Positions 17,416 to 27,465 of a stretch of DNA of 64,000 nucleotides are shown piece after piece (position 1 is the first letter of the stretch; every line of letters starts with the position of its first letter). Where the stretch lies: NCBI RefSeq assembly GCF_013284055.1, contig NZ_CP054143.1:2170001-2234000 (forward strand), given 5' to 3'. A program made the position numbers and the translations under genes. Below the pieces are notes generated by a model that saw only the letters and a program-made list of their open reading frames with translations, searched no databases and was not told the origin of the DNA. Source of the stretch: Deefgea piscis. Lineage in GTDB: Bacteria; Pseudomonadota; Gammaproteobacteria; Burkholderiales; Chitinibacteraceae.

Positions 17416-18567
17416 ATGACAACGACTGCTTTTTTTATCCCGAGTGTGAATTTAATGGGTGCTGGTTGCTTACGCGATGCGGCAAAAACAATTAAAAGTT
17501 ATGGCTTTAAAAAAGCCCTGATTGTTACTGATTTACCCTTGGTTAAAATTGGGGTGGTGAAAACTGTCACTGATTTATTGGCGCAAGAAGACGTTGCCAG
17601 TGTGGTATTTGATGGTGTTCACCCTAATCCAACCACCGCCAATGTGGCGACAGGTTTGGCCATGCTGCAAGAAAATGGCTGTGACTGCGTGATTTCAGTC
17701 GGTGGTGGCTCTCCGCACGATTGCGCTAAAGGCATTGCTCTGGTTGCGGTCAATGGCGGAGATATTAAAGATTACGAAGGGCTAGATCGCTCGGCTAAAC
17801 CACAATTGCCTCTCATTGCGATTAACACCACGGCCGGTACCGCTAGTGAAATGACGCGGTTTTGCATTATCACCGACGAAGCGCGACATGTAAAAATGGC
17901 CATTGTGGATAAGCACACTACGCCGATTTTGTCGGTGAATGATCCTGAATTGATGTTGCTTAAACCCGCCGGTTTAACCGCCGCCACGGGGATGGATGCC
18001 TTAACGCACGCGGTAGAAGCGTATGTATCAACCGCAGCAACGCCGATTACCGATGCGTGTGCGCTCAAAGCCGTTGAGATTGTTAGCCAATCATTACGCC
18101 AAGCGGTGCGTCACGGTGATGATATTGCGGCGCGTGAACAAATGGCGTATGCCCAATTTTTAGCTGGGATGGCATTTAATAATGCGTCGCTGGGTTATGT
18201 GCACGCCATGGCGCATCAATTGGGTGGTTTTTACGATTTACCGCATGGCGTTTGCAATGCAATCTTGTTGCCACATGTGCAAGCGTATAACAAGCAAGTG
18301 TGTGCTAAACGTTTGGGCGATATTGCACGGGCAATGGGCGAGAAGGTGGATGGCTTAAGTGACGATGCTGCCGCCGATGTTTGCCTTGCTGCGATCCGTC
18401 AATTGTCGGTTGATGTGGGTATTCCAACTGGCGTCGCGCAATTGGGGGCCAAGCTCGAAGACATTCCAACCTTGGCAACGAATGCATTAAAAGACGCGTG
18501 TGGTTTGACCAATCCAAAACAGCCGACGTTTGAAGAAGTTTGCGAAATCTATCGCGCGGCGATGTAA
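17416..18567 (+). CDS. Iron-containing alcohol dehydrogenase
   Basis: 383 residues of the group III Fe-dependent ADH family (Zymomonas AdhB, E. coli YiaY). The N-terminal NAD domain has [18 protein letters not shown], and [12 protein letters not shown] follows. The C-terminal helical domain carries the metal ligands in [14 protein letters not shown] and [20 protein letters not shown]. It probably interconverts ethanol or another short alcohol and its aldehyde with NADH. Start chosen at the ATG at 17416 after GAGG. It stands alone with a terminator behind it and a nested inverted repeat in front. Confidence 0.93.
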   Translation: MTTTAFFIPSVNLMGAGCLRDAAKTIKSYGFKKALIVTDLPLVKIGVVKTVTDLLAQEDVASVVFDGVHPNPTTANVATGLAMLQENGCDCVISVGGGSPHDCAKGIALVAVNGGDIKDYEGLDRSAKPQLPLIAINTTAGTASEMTRFCIITDEARHVKMAIVDKHTTPILSVNDPELMLLKPAGLTAATGMDALTHAVEAYVSTAATPITDACALKAVEIVSQSLRQAVRHGDDIAAREQMAYAQFLAGMAFNNASLGYVHAMAHQLGGFYDLPHGVCNAILLPHVQAYNKQVCAKRLGDIARAMGEKVDGLSDDAAADVCLAAIRQLSVDVGIPTGVAQLGAKLEDIPTLATNALKDACGLTNPKQPTFEEVCEIYRAAM

Positions 18568-18586
18568 CGCCAAGAGTGCAGTAAAC

Positions 18587-18615
18587 AACGCCACATCGCT
18601 GTGGCGTTTTTTTTT
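18587..18615 (+). terminator. Terminator after alcohol dehydrogenase
   Basis: The stem AACGCCACA/TGTGGCGTT with a TCGC loop is followed by a long T-run, 19 bases after the stop. Confidence 0.92.
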
Positions 18616-18634
18616 GCGCTGAAAATTTAAACTT

Positions 18635-19093
18635 TTAAAGTTTCGGTGATTTTTGTGCGCGAAGTAACACGCAATCTAAACCCCAGCGCCGCGTCGGAAT
18701 AGCAACTAAGACCAGCAGCATTAGGCCCCATTCCAAATGGTCTTGCAGTGCTGAGGGGATCGTTTTGAGCACATGAAAATACGCCACCACCGCCATGCCA
18801 TTAACTAGAAATAAACCCAGAGCCGAGCTGCGAGTGAATAAACCAAAGAGTAAAGCGATGGGTAGAATTAGCTCAGCTGCGGTACCGAATAAGGCGGCAA
18901 TAACGGGGGGCAGCAGTGGCACATGATATTCATCGGTAAATAAAAATAGCGTGGTATTCCAGTCTTGAATTTTCGTTAAACCAGAAAGAAAGAACACTTT
19001 ACACAGATAGAGTCGCAGTAAAAAATCGGCAACTGGGGCTAAGGCGTCGAGTATTTTGGCTTGAATCAGCGCGGGGATACATTTTTGCAGCAT
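18635..19093 (-). CDS. DoxX family membrane protein
   Basis: 152 residues with four predicted membrane helices. The DoxX pattern is clear: LRLYLCKVFFLSGLTKIQDW, then GTAAELILPIALLFGLFTRSSALGL, and a final EWGLMLLVLVA helix. DoxX-type proteins are linked in other bacteria to quinol oxidation, redox balance or thiosulfate metabolism, but the role here is unknown. It is a single gene with 103 bases to the next minus-strand gene. Confidence 0.85.
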   Translation of the reverse strand: MLQKCIPALIQAKILDALAPVADFLLRLYLCKVFFLSGLTKIQDWNTTLFLFTDEYHVPLLPPVIAALFGTAAELILPIALLFGLFTRSSALGLFLVNGMAVVAYFHVLKTIPSALQDHLEWGLMLLVLVAIPTRRWGLDCVLLRAQKSPKL

Positions 19094-19196
19094 TTTGCTT
19101 CACCTTGATCATTGGATTGTACTGTAGTCGCTGACTGGGTGAGTTTCTTACTGGACTGAGTCAATTTATGCCGCCTTATTTTTGATACGCATGGAT

Positions 19197-19604
19197 TCAT
19201 GGGTGTGTTGTCACATACATAGCAAAATTATTTAGAATGGCTTGCCATCCCTGACGTTGTTGTTCCACTGTGTGTTCAGTTTCCGCATCGAAAGTGACAC
19301 GAATAGATACACCGTTGGCGCGGCTTTCAAATACGACCTCAGCGCTACGGCCGCCAAAAGAATATGCAATCAATTCGTTCGGCACAATTTGGGTATAGGT
19401 CCCTGCAAAATCAAAGCCAAAGCTGGCATCTTTCGCCTGCATGCGCGATAAAAATGTCCCGCCCACACGTAAGTCAACCGTTGCCTGCGTGGTGTGCCAA
19501 TCATCAGAAGCGGCATTCCACTGCATGATGTCGTTGGGTGTGGTGTAGGCGCTCCAGATTTTGTCAATTGGCGCATTGATGATGGTTTCAACCGTAATTT
19601 TCAT
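19197..19604 (-). CDS. SRPBCC (AHSA1-like) domain protein
   Basis: 135 residues beginning KITVETIINAPIDKIWSAYT, the standard opening of the SRPBCC/START-like fold. WNAASDDWHTTQATVDLRVGG follows, and the C-terminal helix (EQQRQGWQAILNNFAMYV) closes the hydrophobic pocket. Members bind small hydrophobic ligands or act as Hsp90-activator-like proteins. No partner gene hints at a ligand. Confidence 0.85.
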   Translation of the reverse strand: MKITVETIINAPIDKIWSAYTTPNDIMQWNAASDDWHTTQATVDLRVGGTFLSRMQAKDASFGFDFAGTYTQIVPNELIAYSFGGRSAEVVFESRANGVSIRVTFDAETEHTVEQQRQGWQAILNNFAMYVTTHP

Positions 19605-19787
19605 TAGCTAACTCCTACTGGTCGTTGGCAACTACAGCTGTCTGATGTTCTCGTGTGAGGGGGAACGGTCAAAATAGTTTAGATTGCCAATTTGAATAGC
19701 GCATTAATTGTGGTTTGCTGGTGCTGTAACGGGGCAGGGGAATTGAAAGTCTTTTTGCGGGAAGGTGTGCTGTGGATCGACATGACA

Positions 19788-19817
19788 ATAAAAAAGCCAC
19801 CGCGAACGGTGGCTTTT
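19788..19817 (-). terminator. Terminator of efp
   Basis: The stem AAAAGCCACCG (19792-19802) with CGGTGGCTTTT (19807-19817) has a CGAA loop on the plus strand and is followed by a U-run on the minus strand. It lies just behind the efp stop. Confidence 0.9.
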
Positions 19818-19835
19818 GGCAGCTTAAACGAGCAA

Positions 19836-20408
19836 TTAAGCAGCGCGTTTTTTGAATTCGTTAGTGCGCGTGTCGATCTCGATTTTGTCGCCGATTTCGA
19901 TAAAGGCAGCCACTGGCAATTCAAAGTCAGTGCCTTTGAGTTTAGCTGGCTTCATGACTTTACCTGAGGTATCGCCACGAACTGCTGGCTCAGTGTATTC
20001 CACTTCACGCACAACCACGGTTGGCAATTCAACAGAGATTGCTTTGCCTTCGTAGAAAGTCACTTGGCATTGGTCTTCCATGCCGTCAACGATCAAGCCA
20101 CGAGTGTCGCCAAGATTGTCAGCTTCAACGTCGTGCGAGTTAAATTCTGCATCCATAAATACAAACATTGGATCAGCAAAATAAGAGTAAGTGCAGTCAA
20201 GTTTTTCTAAAGTGACCACGTCGAGTTTGTCATCAGCGCGGTAAACAACTTCAGAGCCTTGGCTTGATAACAAACCTTTAGCTTTAACTTTAACAACAGA
20301 TGAGTTACGGCCTGATTTGCTGTATTCAGTTTTTTGCACAACCCAAGGTTGACCATCAACTAAAATCACATTACCAGCGCGAACTTCTTGAGCAGTTTTG
20401 ATTGCCAT
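19836..20408 (-). CDS. efp: Elongation factor P
   Basis: 190 residues with three beta-barrel domains. It enters the ribosomal E site and relieves stalling at polyproline. The tip of domain I reads YSKSGRNSS, with Arg34 at the position that is a lysine in E. coli. This arginine type is rhamnosylated by EarP, whose gene lies immediately upstream on the same strand. [24 protein letters not shown] near the C-terminus is the EF-P signature. A terminator follows. Confidence 0.97.
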   Translation of the reverse strand: MAIKTAQEVRAGNVILVDGQPWVVQKTEYSKSGRNSSVVKVKAKGLLSSQGSEVVYRADDKLDVVTLEKLDCTYSYFADPMFVFMDAEFNSHDVEADNLGDTRGLIVDGMEDQCQVTFYEGKAISVELPTVVVREVEYTEPAVRGDTSGKVMKPAKLKGTDFELPVAAFIEIGDKIEIDTRTNEFKKRAA

Positions 20409-20563
20409 TTTTTACATACCTAAAAGCAGATTAAATAGAACGGGTTTTAAGAGTGCGGCGATTTTGTCGGTGTGAACCAGAGCATCCGTTGATGCTTGGC
20501 TTTGCTACGGCCAAAAAACATCAATCGAGCCACGTACTTTTAAAACACGCTCGACACAATCGA

Positions 20564-21697
20564 CTATTTTAACTTGGATTGGGTGAACTTGACCAGATTA
20601 GTCGCAAGATCTCCGTGTTCCGCTAGTCGAAAAGCCCAGTTTTTGGCGTGTTCTTGCAAGATTGCCCATTGCTGGCGATAGGCCAGCCAACTGGCGGCAA
20701 CCTCACCCCCTTGATTCCAGCACTGATAAAACGCGGTTAAAGCTGCGGCACTCTGAGTTGGTAAGTCGGCGGTATACAGCGCCAAAAACGCCGCGAGTTT
20801 GTCTAAATGGGTATTTTCACTTTGCGGGTAAATTTGCCACACCATCGGTATGCCAGCCCATTGGGCGCGAACAAAACTATCTTCGCCGCGAACAAAGTTT
20901 AAATCACAGCTCCACAATAATGGGTCGTAATCGTCTTGGCTGAGCATCGGTAATATAGCGATATGGCACGCGCCGTATTGATACACGTGCCCGATGTATA
21001 GCGCTGGCTGATTGAGTAGCTGTGCAATCTGTGGCAATACCTTGCCGGTAGGAATAAACAAATGAATCGGGGTAGGGCTGTCTTTGAGTGCGCTCAGCCA
21101 GTCGATCACGGCGGGGTTTTCGTAGGCAAATAAAGAAATAAACACGGTGTCAGCAGTTTCGGCGGGCAATTGCGGCGCCAATTGGCGGCGCAATTGCTGG
21201 CTGTCACTGGCCTGCCAGTGTGCTCGGCGCTTGAGCATACTGCGCTCAGCGATGAGTCCGCCGGTGCGCTGGCTAAAGCCGGGAAAGAAAAAGTATTTAT
21301 TTAAACCCATTTGTGGCGATGGCAAGCCATGGCAACCGGCCACCCAATCTTCGGCGCTGAGGTATTCTAAATTCAGCCAAATGGGCTTGCTTGGCCATTG
21401 CTGCATTTGCGCGAGGTACTCGCTAGGTAAATCGCAACCAAAGGCTTCGATGACCACATCGCTAGCGGCGGTGTTTGTCCATTGGCTAGACCAGTGCCTG
21501 ATGGTGACGCTGTCGAGCTGTTGCTCGGCTAAATCAGGCTGAATTTCTGGCCGAATTTGGGCAAAGCTGGTTAGATCGTCCACCCATAAAGTGACGGCCA
21601 ACTGATGCTCAGTGGCCAATTGCCGTGCTAGACGCCAACACACGCCAATATCACCAAAATTGTCGACCACGCGACAAAAAATTGTCCAAGTTTGCAT
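20564..21697 (-). CDS. earP: EF-P arginine rhamnosyltransferase EarP
   Basis: 377-residue GT-B-like enzyme that transfers rhamnose from dTDP-rhamnose to the tip arginine of EF-P. The N-terminus WTIFCRVVDNFGDIGVCWRL carries the family's two aspartates (D12, D16). The C-terminal half has LNFVRGEDSFVRAQWAGIP, with the conserved Glu of the nucleotide-sugar site, then MVWQIYPQ. Length matches known EarP (about 375-380). Co-oriented 155 bases upstream of efp, as in Pseudomonas and Neisseria relatives. Confidence 0.95.
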   Translation of the reverse strand: MQTWTIFCRVVDNFGDIGVCWRLARQLATEHQLAVTLWVDDLTSFAQIRPEIQPDLAEQQLDSVTIRHWSSQWTNTAASDVVIEAFGCDLPSEYLAQMQQWPSKPIWLNLEYLSAEDWVAGCHGLPSPQMGLNKYFFFPGFSQRTGGLIAERSMLKRRAHWQASDSQQLRRQLAPQLPAETADTVFISLFAYENPAVIDWLSALKDSPTPIHLFIPTGKVLPQIAQLLNQPALYIGHVYQYGACHIAILPMLSQDDYDPLLWSCDLNFVRGEDSFVRAQWAGIPMVWQIYPQSENTHLDKLAAFLALYTADLPTQSAAALTAFYQCWNQGGEVAASWLAYRQQWAILQEHAKNWAFRLAEHGDLATNLVKFTQSKLK

Positions 21698-21751
21698 TGG
21701 CTTTCCTTGCGATTGATGGGGCTTGGCGCAGCGTGTCGGCTGCGCTTAGCA

Positions 21752-21783
21752 TAAAAAACAAAAGGCCCCGTAAATAGGCCTTG
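21752..21783 (-). terminator. Terminator of the ydgA-like gene
   Basis: Read on minus: AAGGCC, a nine-base loop, GGCCTT and then a T-rich tail. It lies 22 bases past the stop at 21805. Confidence 0.75.
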
Positions 21784-21804
21784 AGTTTAAATTGCCGCCG
21801 TAAT

Positions 21805-23256
21805 TTATTCGGCCTCTGCGCTGGCTGGTGTTGCCCATGGTAGCGGCACTTTAATGCCGTTCAGAATAAAACTACCTTTATTCAGTGAGGCCGTCGCTGC
21901 CAGCAGTTTGCCATCAACGCGAATTAGGTTTTGTTCGGCCAGTTTATTGATTTGTCCTTCGACAAATTGCCCAGCTAGAAAGTCCAAATCGGCCATATTC
22001 ACTTGGCTATCGGCGCCGCCAAATACATTGCGTGCTTGCCATAGCGCCAAGGTTTCGACGACTTTTCGTGGTACAGAAAAATCGGCTTTAGCGTCGATTT
22101 TATTGACTAAATCAACTGGGTTTTCTAAATCTGCTGCGACAAAGCCATTTAAGCCCACTTCACCAGTAAAGCGCAGCGCACCATCGGGGAGTTTGACTTC
22201 GAATTTTTTGATCGCCAGTTGCGGATTGTTTTGCAATAAAGGCAGGCCTTGGGTTTTGGCCAGATTAGTCAGCGCGGCCGTCAGTTGGTCACGATCGAGG
22301 TTTTGTTTTTGTAATAAGGTGAGCTCGTCACCAATTTTAGCCAAGGTTTTGCCGTGCAAATGATTCGCTTCGGCAATCAACACCGCTGGGCCGTAGGGCT
22401 GCTGATCCAGCGTCAAGGTATTGAGATCGATCTTGGCGCTGGCATTGATAAATTCGCCAGCTTCTTTGATGTCGCCCGCGTAAGCCAATTGCTCCAGCTT
22501 GAGTTTAAACGGCGTGCCTTCGGTGAGATTGAGGTCGAGCTGGCCGATTTTGGCGGTGGTGCTGCCAATCATTAAGCCGCTGGTGCCGCGCACTTGCGTG
22601 ATGTTAAAGCTAAAGTCTTTGAGGGCAAATTGGCCTTTGTTTTTGGCTTCGCCTTTTAGGCCCGGCGCATTGGCAATCAGCGTTACGCGGTTAAAGTCAC
22701 CACCGTAATCGAGGCTGGCGGTGAGACCTTCCCAGTGCGCTTTAATGCCGGACAGGGCTTCTTCGTATTCAAACGCGGGGATGGATAAATTCACAATCCC
22801 ATCGTCGTTAAAACTAATGCGATTTTCGATTTTAATTGGCTGTTGTTCGCCAAAGAATTTGCTTAAAAATTTCTGAGTATCGGGCGCAAACACAAATTCT
22901 GTATTCACTGCAGCCTTATACGGCATGAAATTAAATTGGCTGAGCAAGGGCAGTGGGCCATGCTTGATGTGATTGGTGTACGTCACTGCAAAGGTTTGCA
23001 GGGGTTCGCCTTCTTTTTCCAGCATAAAGCGATACAGCTCAGGACGCACTTGCAAGGTGGTGGTTTCAGTTGAGCTAAACCAACCGCGCTGATAGCTGTG
23101 CGATTTCACAATGAAATACGGCAAGTTAGCCAGCCAAGCATGTTGCTTTTGCATGGTCTGTTCTACGGCTTGGCCAGCGTAATAGCTGCCCCCGACGTAG
23201 GCGATGGCAAGCGCGGCGAAGGTGAGGCTACTGGCCAAAACAACTTTACGTTTCAC
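21805..23256 (-). CDS. YdgA/DUF945 family protein
   Basis: 483 residues with an N-terminal membrane anchor (VVLASSLTFAALAIAYVGGSYYAG) followed by a large extracytoplasmic domain. The segment SHSYQRGWFSSTETTTL is the typical DUF945 opening, and E. coli YdgA is about the same size (502). The rest alternates beta-strands and ends in a compact LNKGSFILNGIKVPL strand. YdgA-type proteins are of unknown biochemical role. It stands between purB and earP with its own terminator. Confidence 0.82.
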   Translation of the reverse strand: MKRKVVLASSLTFAALAIAYVGGSYYAGQAVEQTMQKQHAWLANLPYFIVKSHSYQRGWFSSTETTTLQVRPELYRFMLEKEGEPLQTFAVTYTNHIKHGPLPLLSQFNFMPYKAAVNTEFVFAPDTQKFLSKFFGEQQPIKIENRISFNDDGIVNLSIPAFEYEEALSGIKAHWEGLTASLDYGGDFNRVTLIANAPGLKGEAKNKGQFALKDFSFNITQVRGTSGLMIGSTTAKIGQLDLNLTEGTPFKLKLEQLAYAGDIKEAGEFINASAKIDLNTLTLDQQPYGPAVLIAEANHLHGKTLAKIGDELTLLQKQNLDRDQLTAALTNLAKTQGLPLLQNNPQLAIKKFEVKLPDGALRFTGEVGLNGFVAADLENPVDLVNKIDAKADFSVPRKVVETLALWQARNVFGGADSQVNMADLDFLAGQFVEGQINKLAEQNLIRVDGKLLAATASLNKGSFILNGIKVPLPWATPASAEAE

Positions 23257-23276
23257 TGTGAGTTCCTTAAATACGG

Positions 23277-23306
23277 TAAAAAGAGCCGGGCAGCGCTGCC
23301 CGAGCT
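23277..23306 (-). terminator. Terminator of purB
   Basis: The inverted repeat GAGCCGGGCAGC/GCTGCCCGAGCTC is followed on the minus strand by TTTTT, about 15 bases after the purB stop. Confidence 0.85.
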
Positions 23307-23319
23307 CTATGCTGCAGAC

Positions 23320-24717
<1,398 letters not shown>

Positions 24718-24973
24718 CTATCAAAGCGCCGATTCTAACACAGTGCCTTCATCCACTCACAGCAGTGCTTGCGTGTGCGTGACAACACGCATTATGTGGA
24801 TGGTTTGCACAGCAAAAAATGGAATCGTGACAGTGCTGGCTAATCAGATGAATAATACCGTTGTCTTACAATTTTGGCGTGTTTGTCGCTGTTTTTGGTT
24901 TCAATTGTAAGTATCGATCAAGTGACGAGCTGGCCGTTCGAGCTGGCCGTGATAAAACCTATGGAGAGAGTGC

Positions 24974-25177
24974 ATGTCTAGTTATACCCATTTAACCCCT
25001 GAATGGCAGCAATGGATTATTGAAAACCTAGAGCGTGGTTGTCAGGCACAAACTTTGGTGCAGACGATGATTGCCAAAGGCTTTGATGCCATGTTTGCCA
25101 ATGCCATGGTGTTTCATTTTTCATCCAACCTGGCAAAAGAATCGCAAAGTGCCGCGCCACTTAAGGATGCGCATTAA
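24974..25177 (+). CDS. Small hypothetical protein (67 aa)
   Basis: 67 residues starting MSSYTHLTPEWQQWIIENL, predicted as amphipathic helices with no signal peptide. The start follows a good GGAGAG ribosome-binding site. The run WIIENLERGCQ...MIAKGFDAMFANAMV resembles the N-terminal helical extension of some bacterial 2-oxoglutarate/prolyl-hydroxylase proteins, but the catalytic domain is absent, so it may be a stand-alone module or a remnant. I cannot assign a function. Confidence 0.6.
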   Translation: MSSYTHLTPEWQQWIIENLERGCQAQTLVQTMIAKGFDAMFANAMVFHFSSNLAKESQSAAPLKDAH

Positions 25178-25206
25178 TTTGCTACTGGTCTTATTGCTCT
25201 TCGTCT

Positions 25207-25257
25207 TAGGGTATAGCCTGTAAATCTATTTTTATTAAAGGGTACAGGGCTATACCC
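25207..25257. repeat. 51-bp palindromic element, copy 2
   Basis: Ends GGGTATAGCCTGTA (25208-25221) and TACAGGGCTATACCC (25242-25256) form a 14-bp stem with one bulged G, around an A/T-rich spacer. The span from the base before GGGTAT to the base after ATACCC is 51 bp. It lies between the 67-residue gene and tonB. Confidence 0.75.
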
Positions 25258-25267
25258 ATCTCATTAA

Positions 25268-25297
25268 AATCCTTCGTAATCCTTCGTAATCCTTCTT
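25268..25297. repeat. Tandem 10-bp repeat
   Basis: The unit AATCCTTCGT is present in two exact copies and a third that diverges in the last three bases. It sits between the palindromic element and the tonB promoter region. Confidence 0.8.
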
Positions 25298-25388
25298 TGC
25301 GTGAGTTCTGATTTTTAAATCATCACGCCACACCAGTCAATTGCATCGCCACGGTTCAGCGGCGAAAGATAAATTCAATGGCATATTG

Positions 25389-25436
25389 CTAATGAGAATG
25401 CTTCTTGATAACATACGAGAATGATTCTCGATAACA
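25389..25436 (+). promoter_or_regulatory. Fur-box-like operators at the tonB start
   Basis: A perfect 15-bp palindrome CGAGAATGATTCTCG (25416-25430) has the 7-1-7 form of Fur sites (compare TGATAATGATTATCA). A weaker half-related site AATGAGAATGCTTCTT lies about 25 bases upstream, and each is followed by GATAAC. The palindrome contains the tonB start codon, so bound Fur would block the beginning of the operon. Confidence 0.7.
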
Positions 25437-26137
25437 AATACTCTTTATGTTTGGTGGTGTTGGCCCATGCCGGTTTATTGCATGGGGTGATGAGTACGCC
25501 AAGTGCTAGCCGTTTACCCGAGCCGATGCTGCTGCAAGCGATGCCGCTCAGTCAGGGCGAACCCGCGCCAGAACTTAGCAAAGCCGCCGCGCCCGTAGCC
25601 AAGCCCAAAGTCAAGCCAGTTACGGCGGCCAAGACGCCTGTGAAAACGGCGGCAAACCCCGTCATCGCCAAAGCCAAGCCAAGTCGCGTTGCGCCTACGC
25701 CGGAGCGCACATCGACGATGATGGTAGCCGCGGCAGAGAAAACTACGCCCGCCACTGAAAGCCAAACAGCTGACGCGGTGTCGCAAAGTCGTCCTGCTGC
25801 GCAATCGAGTGCTGGGGCGCATGGGCAAAGTGCGGAAGTGGTCGATAGCGTGACTGAGCCGAGCTTTCATGCCAATTATTTAAACAATCCCAAACCACCG
25901 TATCCACCACAGTCTTTAGCTCTGGGTGAAAAAGGCGTGGTGATGCTTCGAGTACAAGTGAGCGCCGCAGGCAGTGCCGAAACGGTGAGTTTGCAGCAAA
26001 GCAGTGGTTATCCGCGCCTAGATCGGGTGGCGCAGATTACGGTAACGCAATGGCGTTTTGTTCCGGCCAAGCGCGGCCAAGATGCGGTGGCGGGCACGGT
26101 GATTGTGCCGGTGCATTTTTCTATTAAAAAGTCTTGA
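25421..26137 (+). CDS. tonB: Energy transducer TonB
   Basis: 238 residues. There is one N-terminal membrane anchor (CLVVLAHAGLLHGV), then a Pro/Lys/Ala-rich periplasmic spanner (about 40-150) and a C-terminal TonB domain. That domain carries NPKPPYPPQSLALGEKGVVMLRV and the closing strand TVIVPVHFSIKKS. It couples proton-motive force through ExbBD to outer-membrane receptors. The start is uncertain because the ATG lies inside the Fur-like palindrome and no strong ribosome-binding site precedes it. exbB, exbD and a siderophore receptor follow, indicating an iron-uptake operon. Confidence 0.9.
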   Translation: MILDNKYSLCLVVLAHAGLLHGVMSTPSASRLPEPMLLQAMPLSQGEPAPELSKAAAPVAKPKVKPVTAAKTPVKTAANPVIAKAKPSRVAPTPERTSTMMVAAAEKTTPATESQTADAVSQSRPAAQSSAGAHGQSAEVVDSVTEPSFHANYLNNPKPPYPPQSLALGEKGVVMLRVQVSAAGSAETVSLQQSSGYPRLDRVAQITVTQWRFVPAKRGQDAVAGTVIVPVHFSIKKS

Positions 26138-26145
26138 GGTTGATG

Positions 26146-26805
26146 ATGGATTTATCTTTGGTTTTGCATTCGGGTGATCCGATTTTGCAGTCGGTATTTG
26201 GTTTGTTGGTGTTGATGTCGATTGTCAGTTGGGTGGTGATTGTGGCGCGCTCACGTTTGCTGTGGGTGATGAAGCGCCATCAGCAGCGCTTTATGAGTCA
26301 ATTTTGGGAGGCCAGCGATTGGCAAGTTGCGCTTAATTTGGCCGCAAAAAATCAATCGCCCGCCGCCAAATTAGCCACAACGGGTGCCGCTGGTTTGCAG
26401 CATTACCGTGCGCACGAAGGCCGTGGTTTGGCTAAAGCGGTGTCGCTGGATGATTATTTAGTGCGGCAATTGCGTACCGGTTTAAGCCAAGAAACCGCCA
26501 AGATGGAGCGCGGCCTAACTTGGCTGGCAACGACCGGTTCGGTGGCGCCTTTTATTGGTTTGTTTGGCACCGTGTGGGGGATTTATAACGCCTTGGTCGG
26601 CATTGCTGCCAGCGGCAATGCCTCACTCGCCACGGTGGCCGGGCCCATTGGTGAAGCGTTGGTGGCAACAGCCGCCGGTTTGGCGGTCGCGATTCCGGCA
26701 GTGGTGGCGTACAACGCGTTTATTCGTGCCAATCGCCGCTTTGGGCAAGAGCTCGATGGTTTTACCCATGATTTGCACGCGCAATTATTAAGCGAAGCAC
26801 CCTGA
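26146..26805 (+). CDS. exbB: ExbB proton channel subunit
   Basis: 219-residue MotA/TolQ/ExbB family protein with three membrane helices. The last two are in GLTWLATTGSVAPFIGLFGTVWG and AGPIGEALVATAAGLAVAIPAV, both diagnostic. With ExbD it forms the proton channel that energises TonB. Of several in-frame starts at 26134-26146, I prefer the ATG at 26146, six bases after GAGG. It begins nine bases after the tonB stop. Confidence 0.93.
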   Translation: MDLSLVLHSGDPILQSVFGLLVLMSIVSWVVIVARSRLLWVMKRHQQRFMSQFWEASDWQVALNLAAKNQSPAAKLATTGAAGLQHYRAHEGRGLAKAVSLDDYLVRQLRTGLSQETAKMERGLTWLATTGSVAPFIGLFGTVWGIYNALVGIAASGNASLATVAGPIGEALVATAAGLAVAIPAVVAYNAFIRANRRFGQELDGFTHDLHAQLLSEAP

Positions 26806-26879
26806 TGCTAGGCTTGCGGTTGAAAATCAAGTGCTGGCTTGGGCTAGCGCTGGCAATGAATGAATGAAGGAGTTTGATA

Positions 26880-27296
26880 ATGGGTTTTGGTAGTTTTGGG
26901 CAGCAAGATGCCGCGCCAATGGCAGAAATCAATACCACGCCACTGGTGGATGTGATGCTGGTGCTGTTGGTGGTGTTTATTGTGACGGCACCGGTGATGA
27001 CGCATGCCGTCAAAGTGGAATTGCCAAAGGCGACGGCCAGTGTGCAGCAGGTGGTCAAAACGCCGCTGCGTTTAACGCTCAAAGCCGACGGTAGTTTGCT
27101 CGATGAGCAAACCGTACTGAATGCCGCGCAGTTGGACGCTAAATTGGCCGCCGTTTTTAAAGCCGATCCGCAGACTGAGGTGCATTTATACGCCGATAAA
27201 ACCGTGCAGTACGAACGCATCGCGCAAACCATGGCGGCCGCGCAGCGCGCCGGTTTAAACAAAATTGGATTAATGACCAATGGGCAAGGAGGCTGA
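26880..27296 (+). CDS. exbD: ExbD proton channel subunit
   Basis: 138 residues with one membrane helix. The sequence INTTPLVDVMLVLLVVFIV contains the essential channel aspartate, followed by a periplasmic ExbD/TolR domain with LTLKADGSLLDEQTV. The start at 26880 follows AAGGAG by seven bases. Third gene of tonB-exbB-exbD, in a typical order for a dedicated iron-transport set. Confidence 0.93.
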   Translation: MGFGSFGQQDAAPMAEINTTPLVDVMLVLLVVFIVTAPVMTHAVKVELPKATASVQQVVKTPLRLTLKADGSLLDEQTVLNAAQLDAKLAAVFKADPQTEVHLYADKTVQYERIAQTMAAAQRAGLNKIGLMTNGQGG

Positions 27297-27413
27297 TTTG
27301 TCCTGTTAACTGAAGTGATTGAGTAAAGGCCCGTTGTCACCCCCTGCTAGGCACTGAATGCGCTTAGGGGAGGGCTGACATCGACGTTTACACCAACAAC
27401 TTACCCTCGTTTT

Positions 27414-27437
27414 GGCGGTTAACCCCGCCTTTTTTTT
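27414..27437 (+). terminator. Terminator after exbD
   Basis: Stem GGCGG/CCGCC with a short loop and eight T residues. It lies 29 bases before the receptor gene start, so the receptor may be largely separated from tonB-exbBD, or the hairpin may act as an attenuator. Confidence 0.75.
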
Positions 27438-27465
27438 GTTCAAAAATTGATTAATAGAGAAACTC

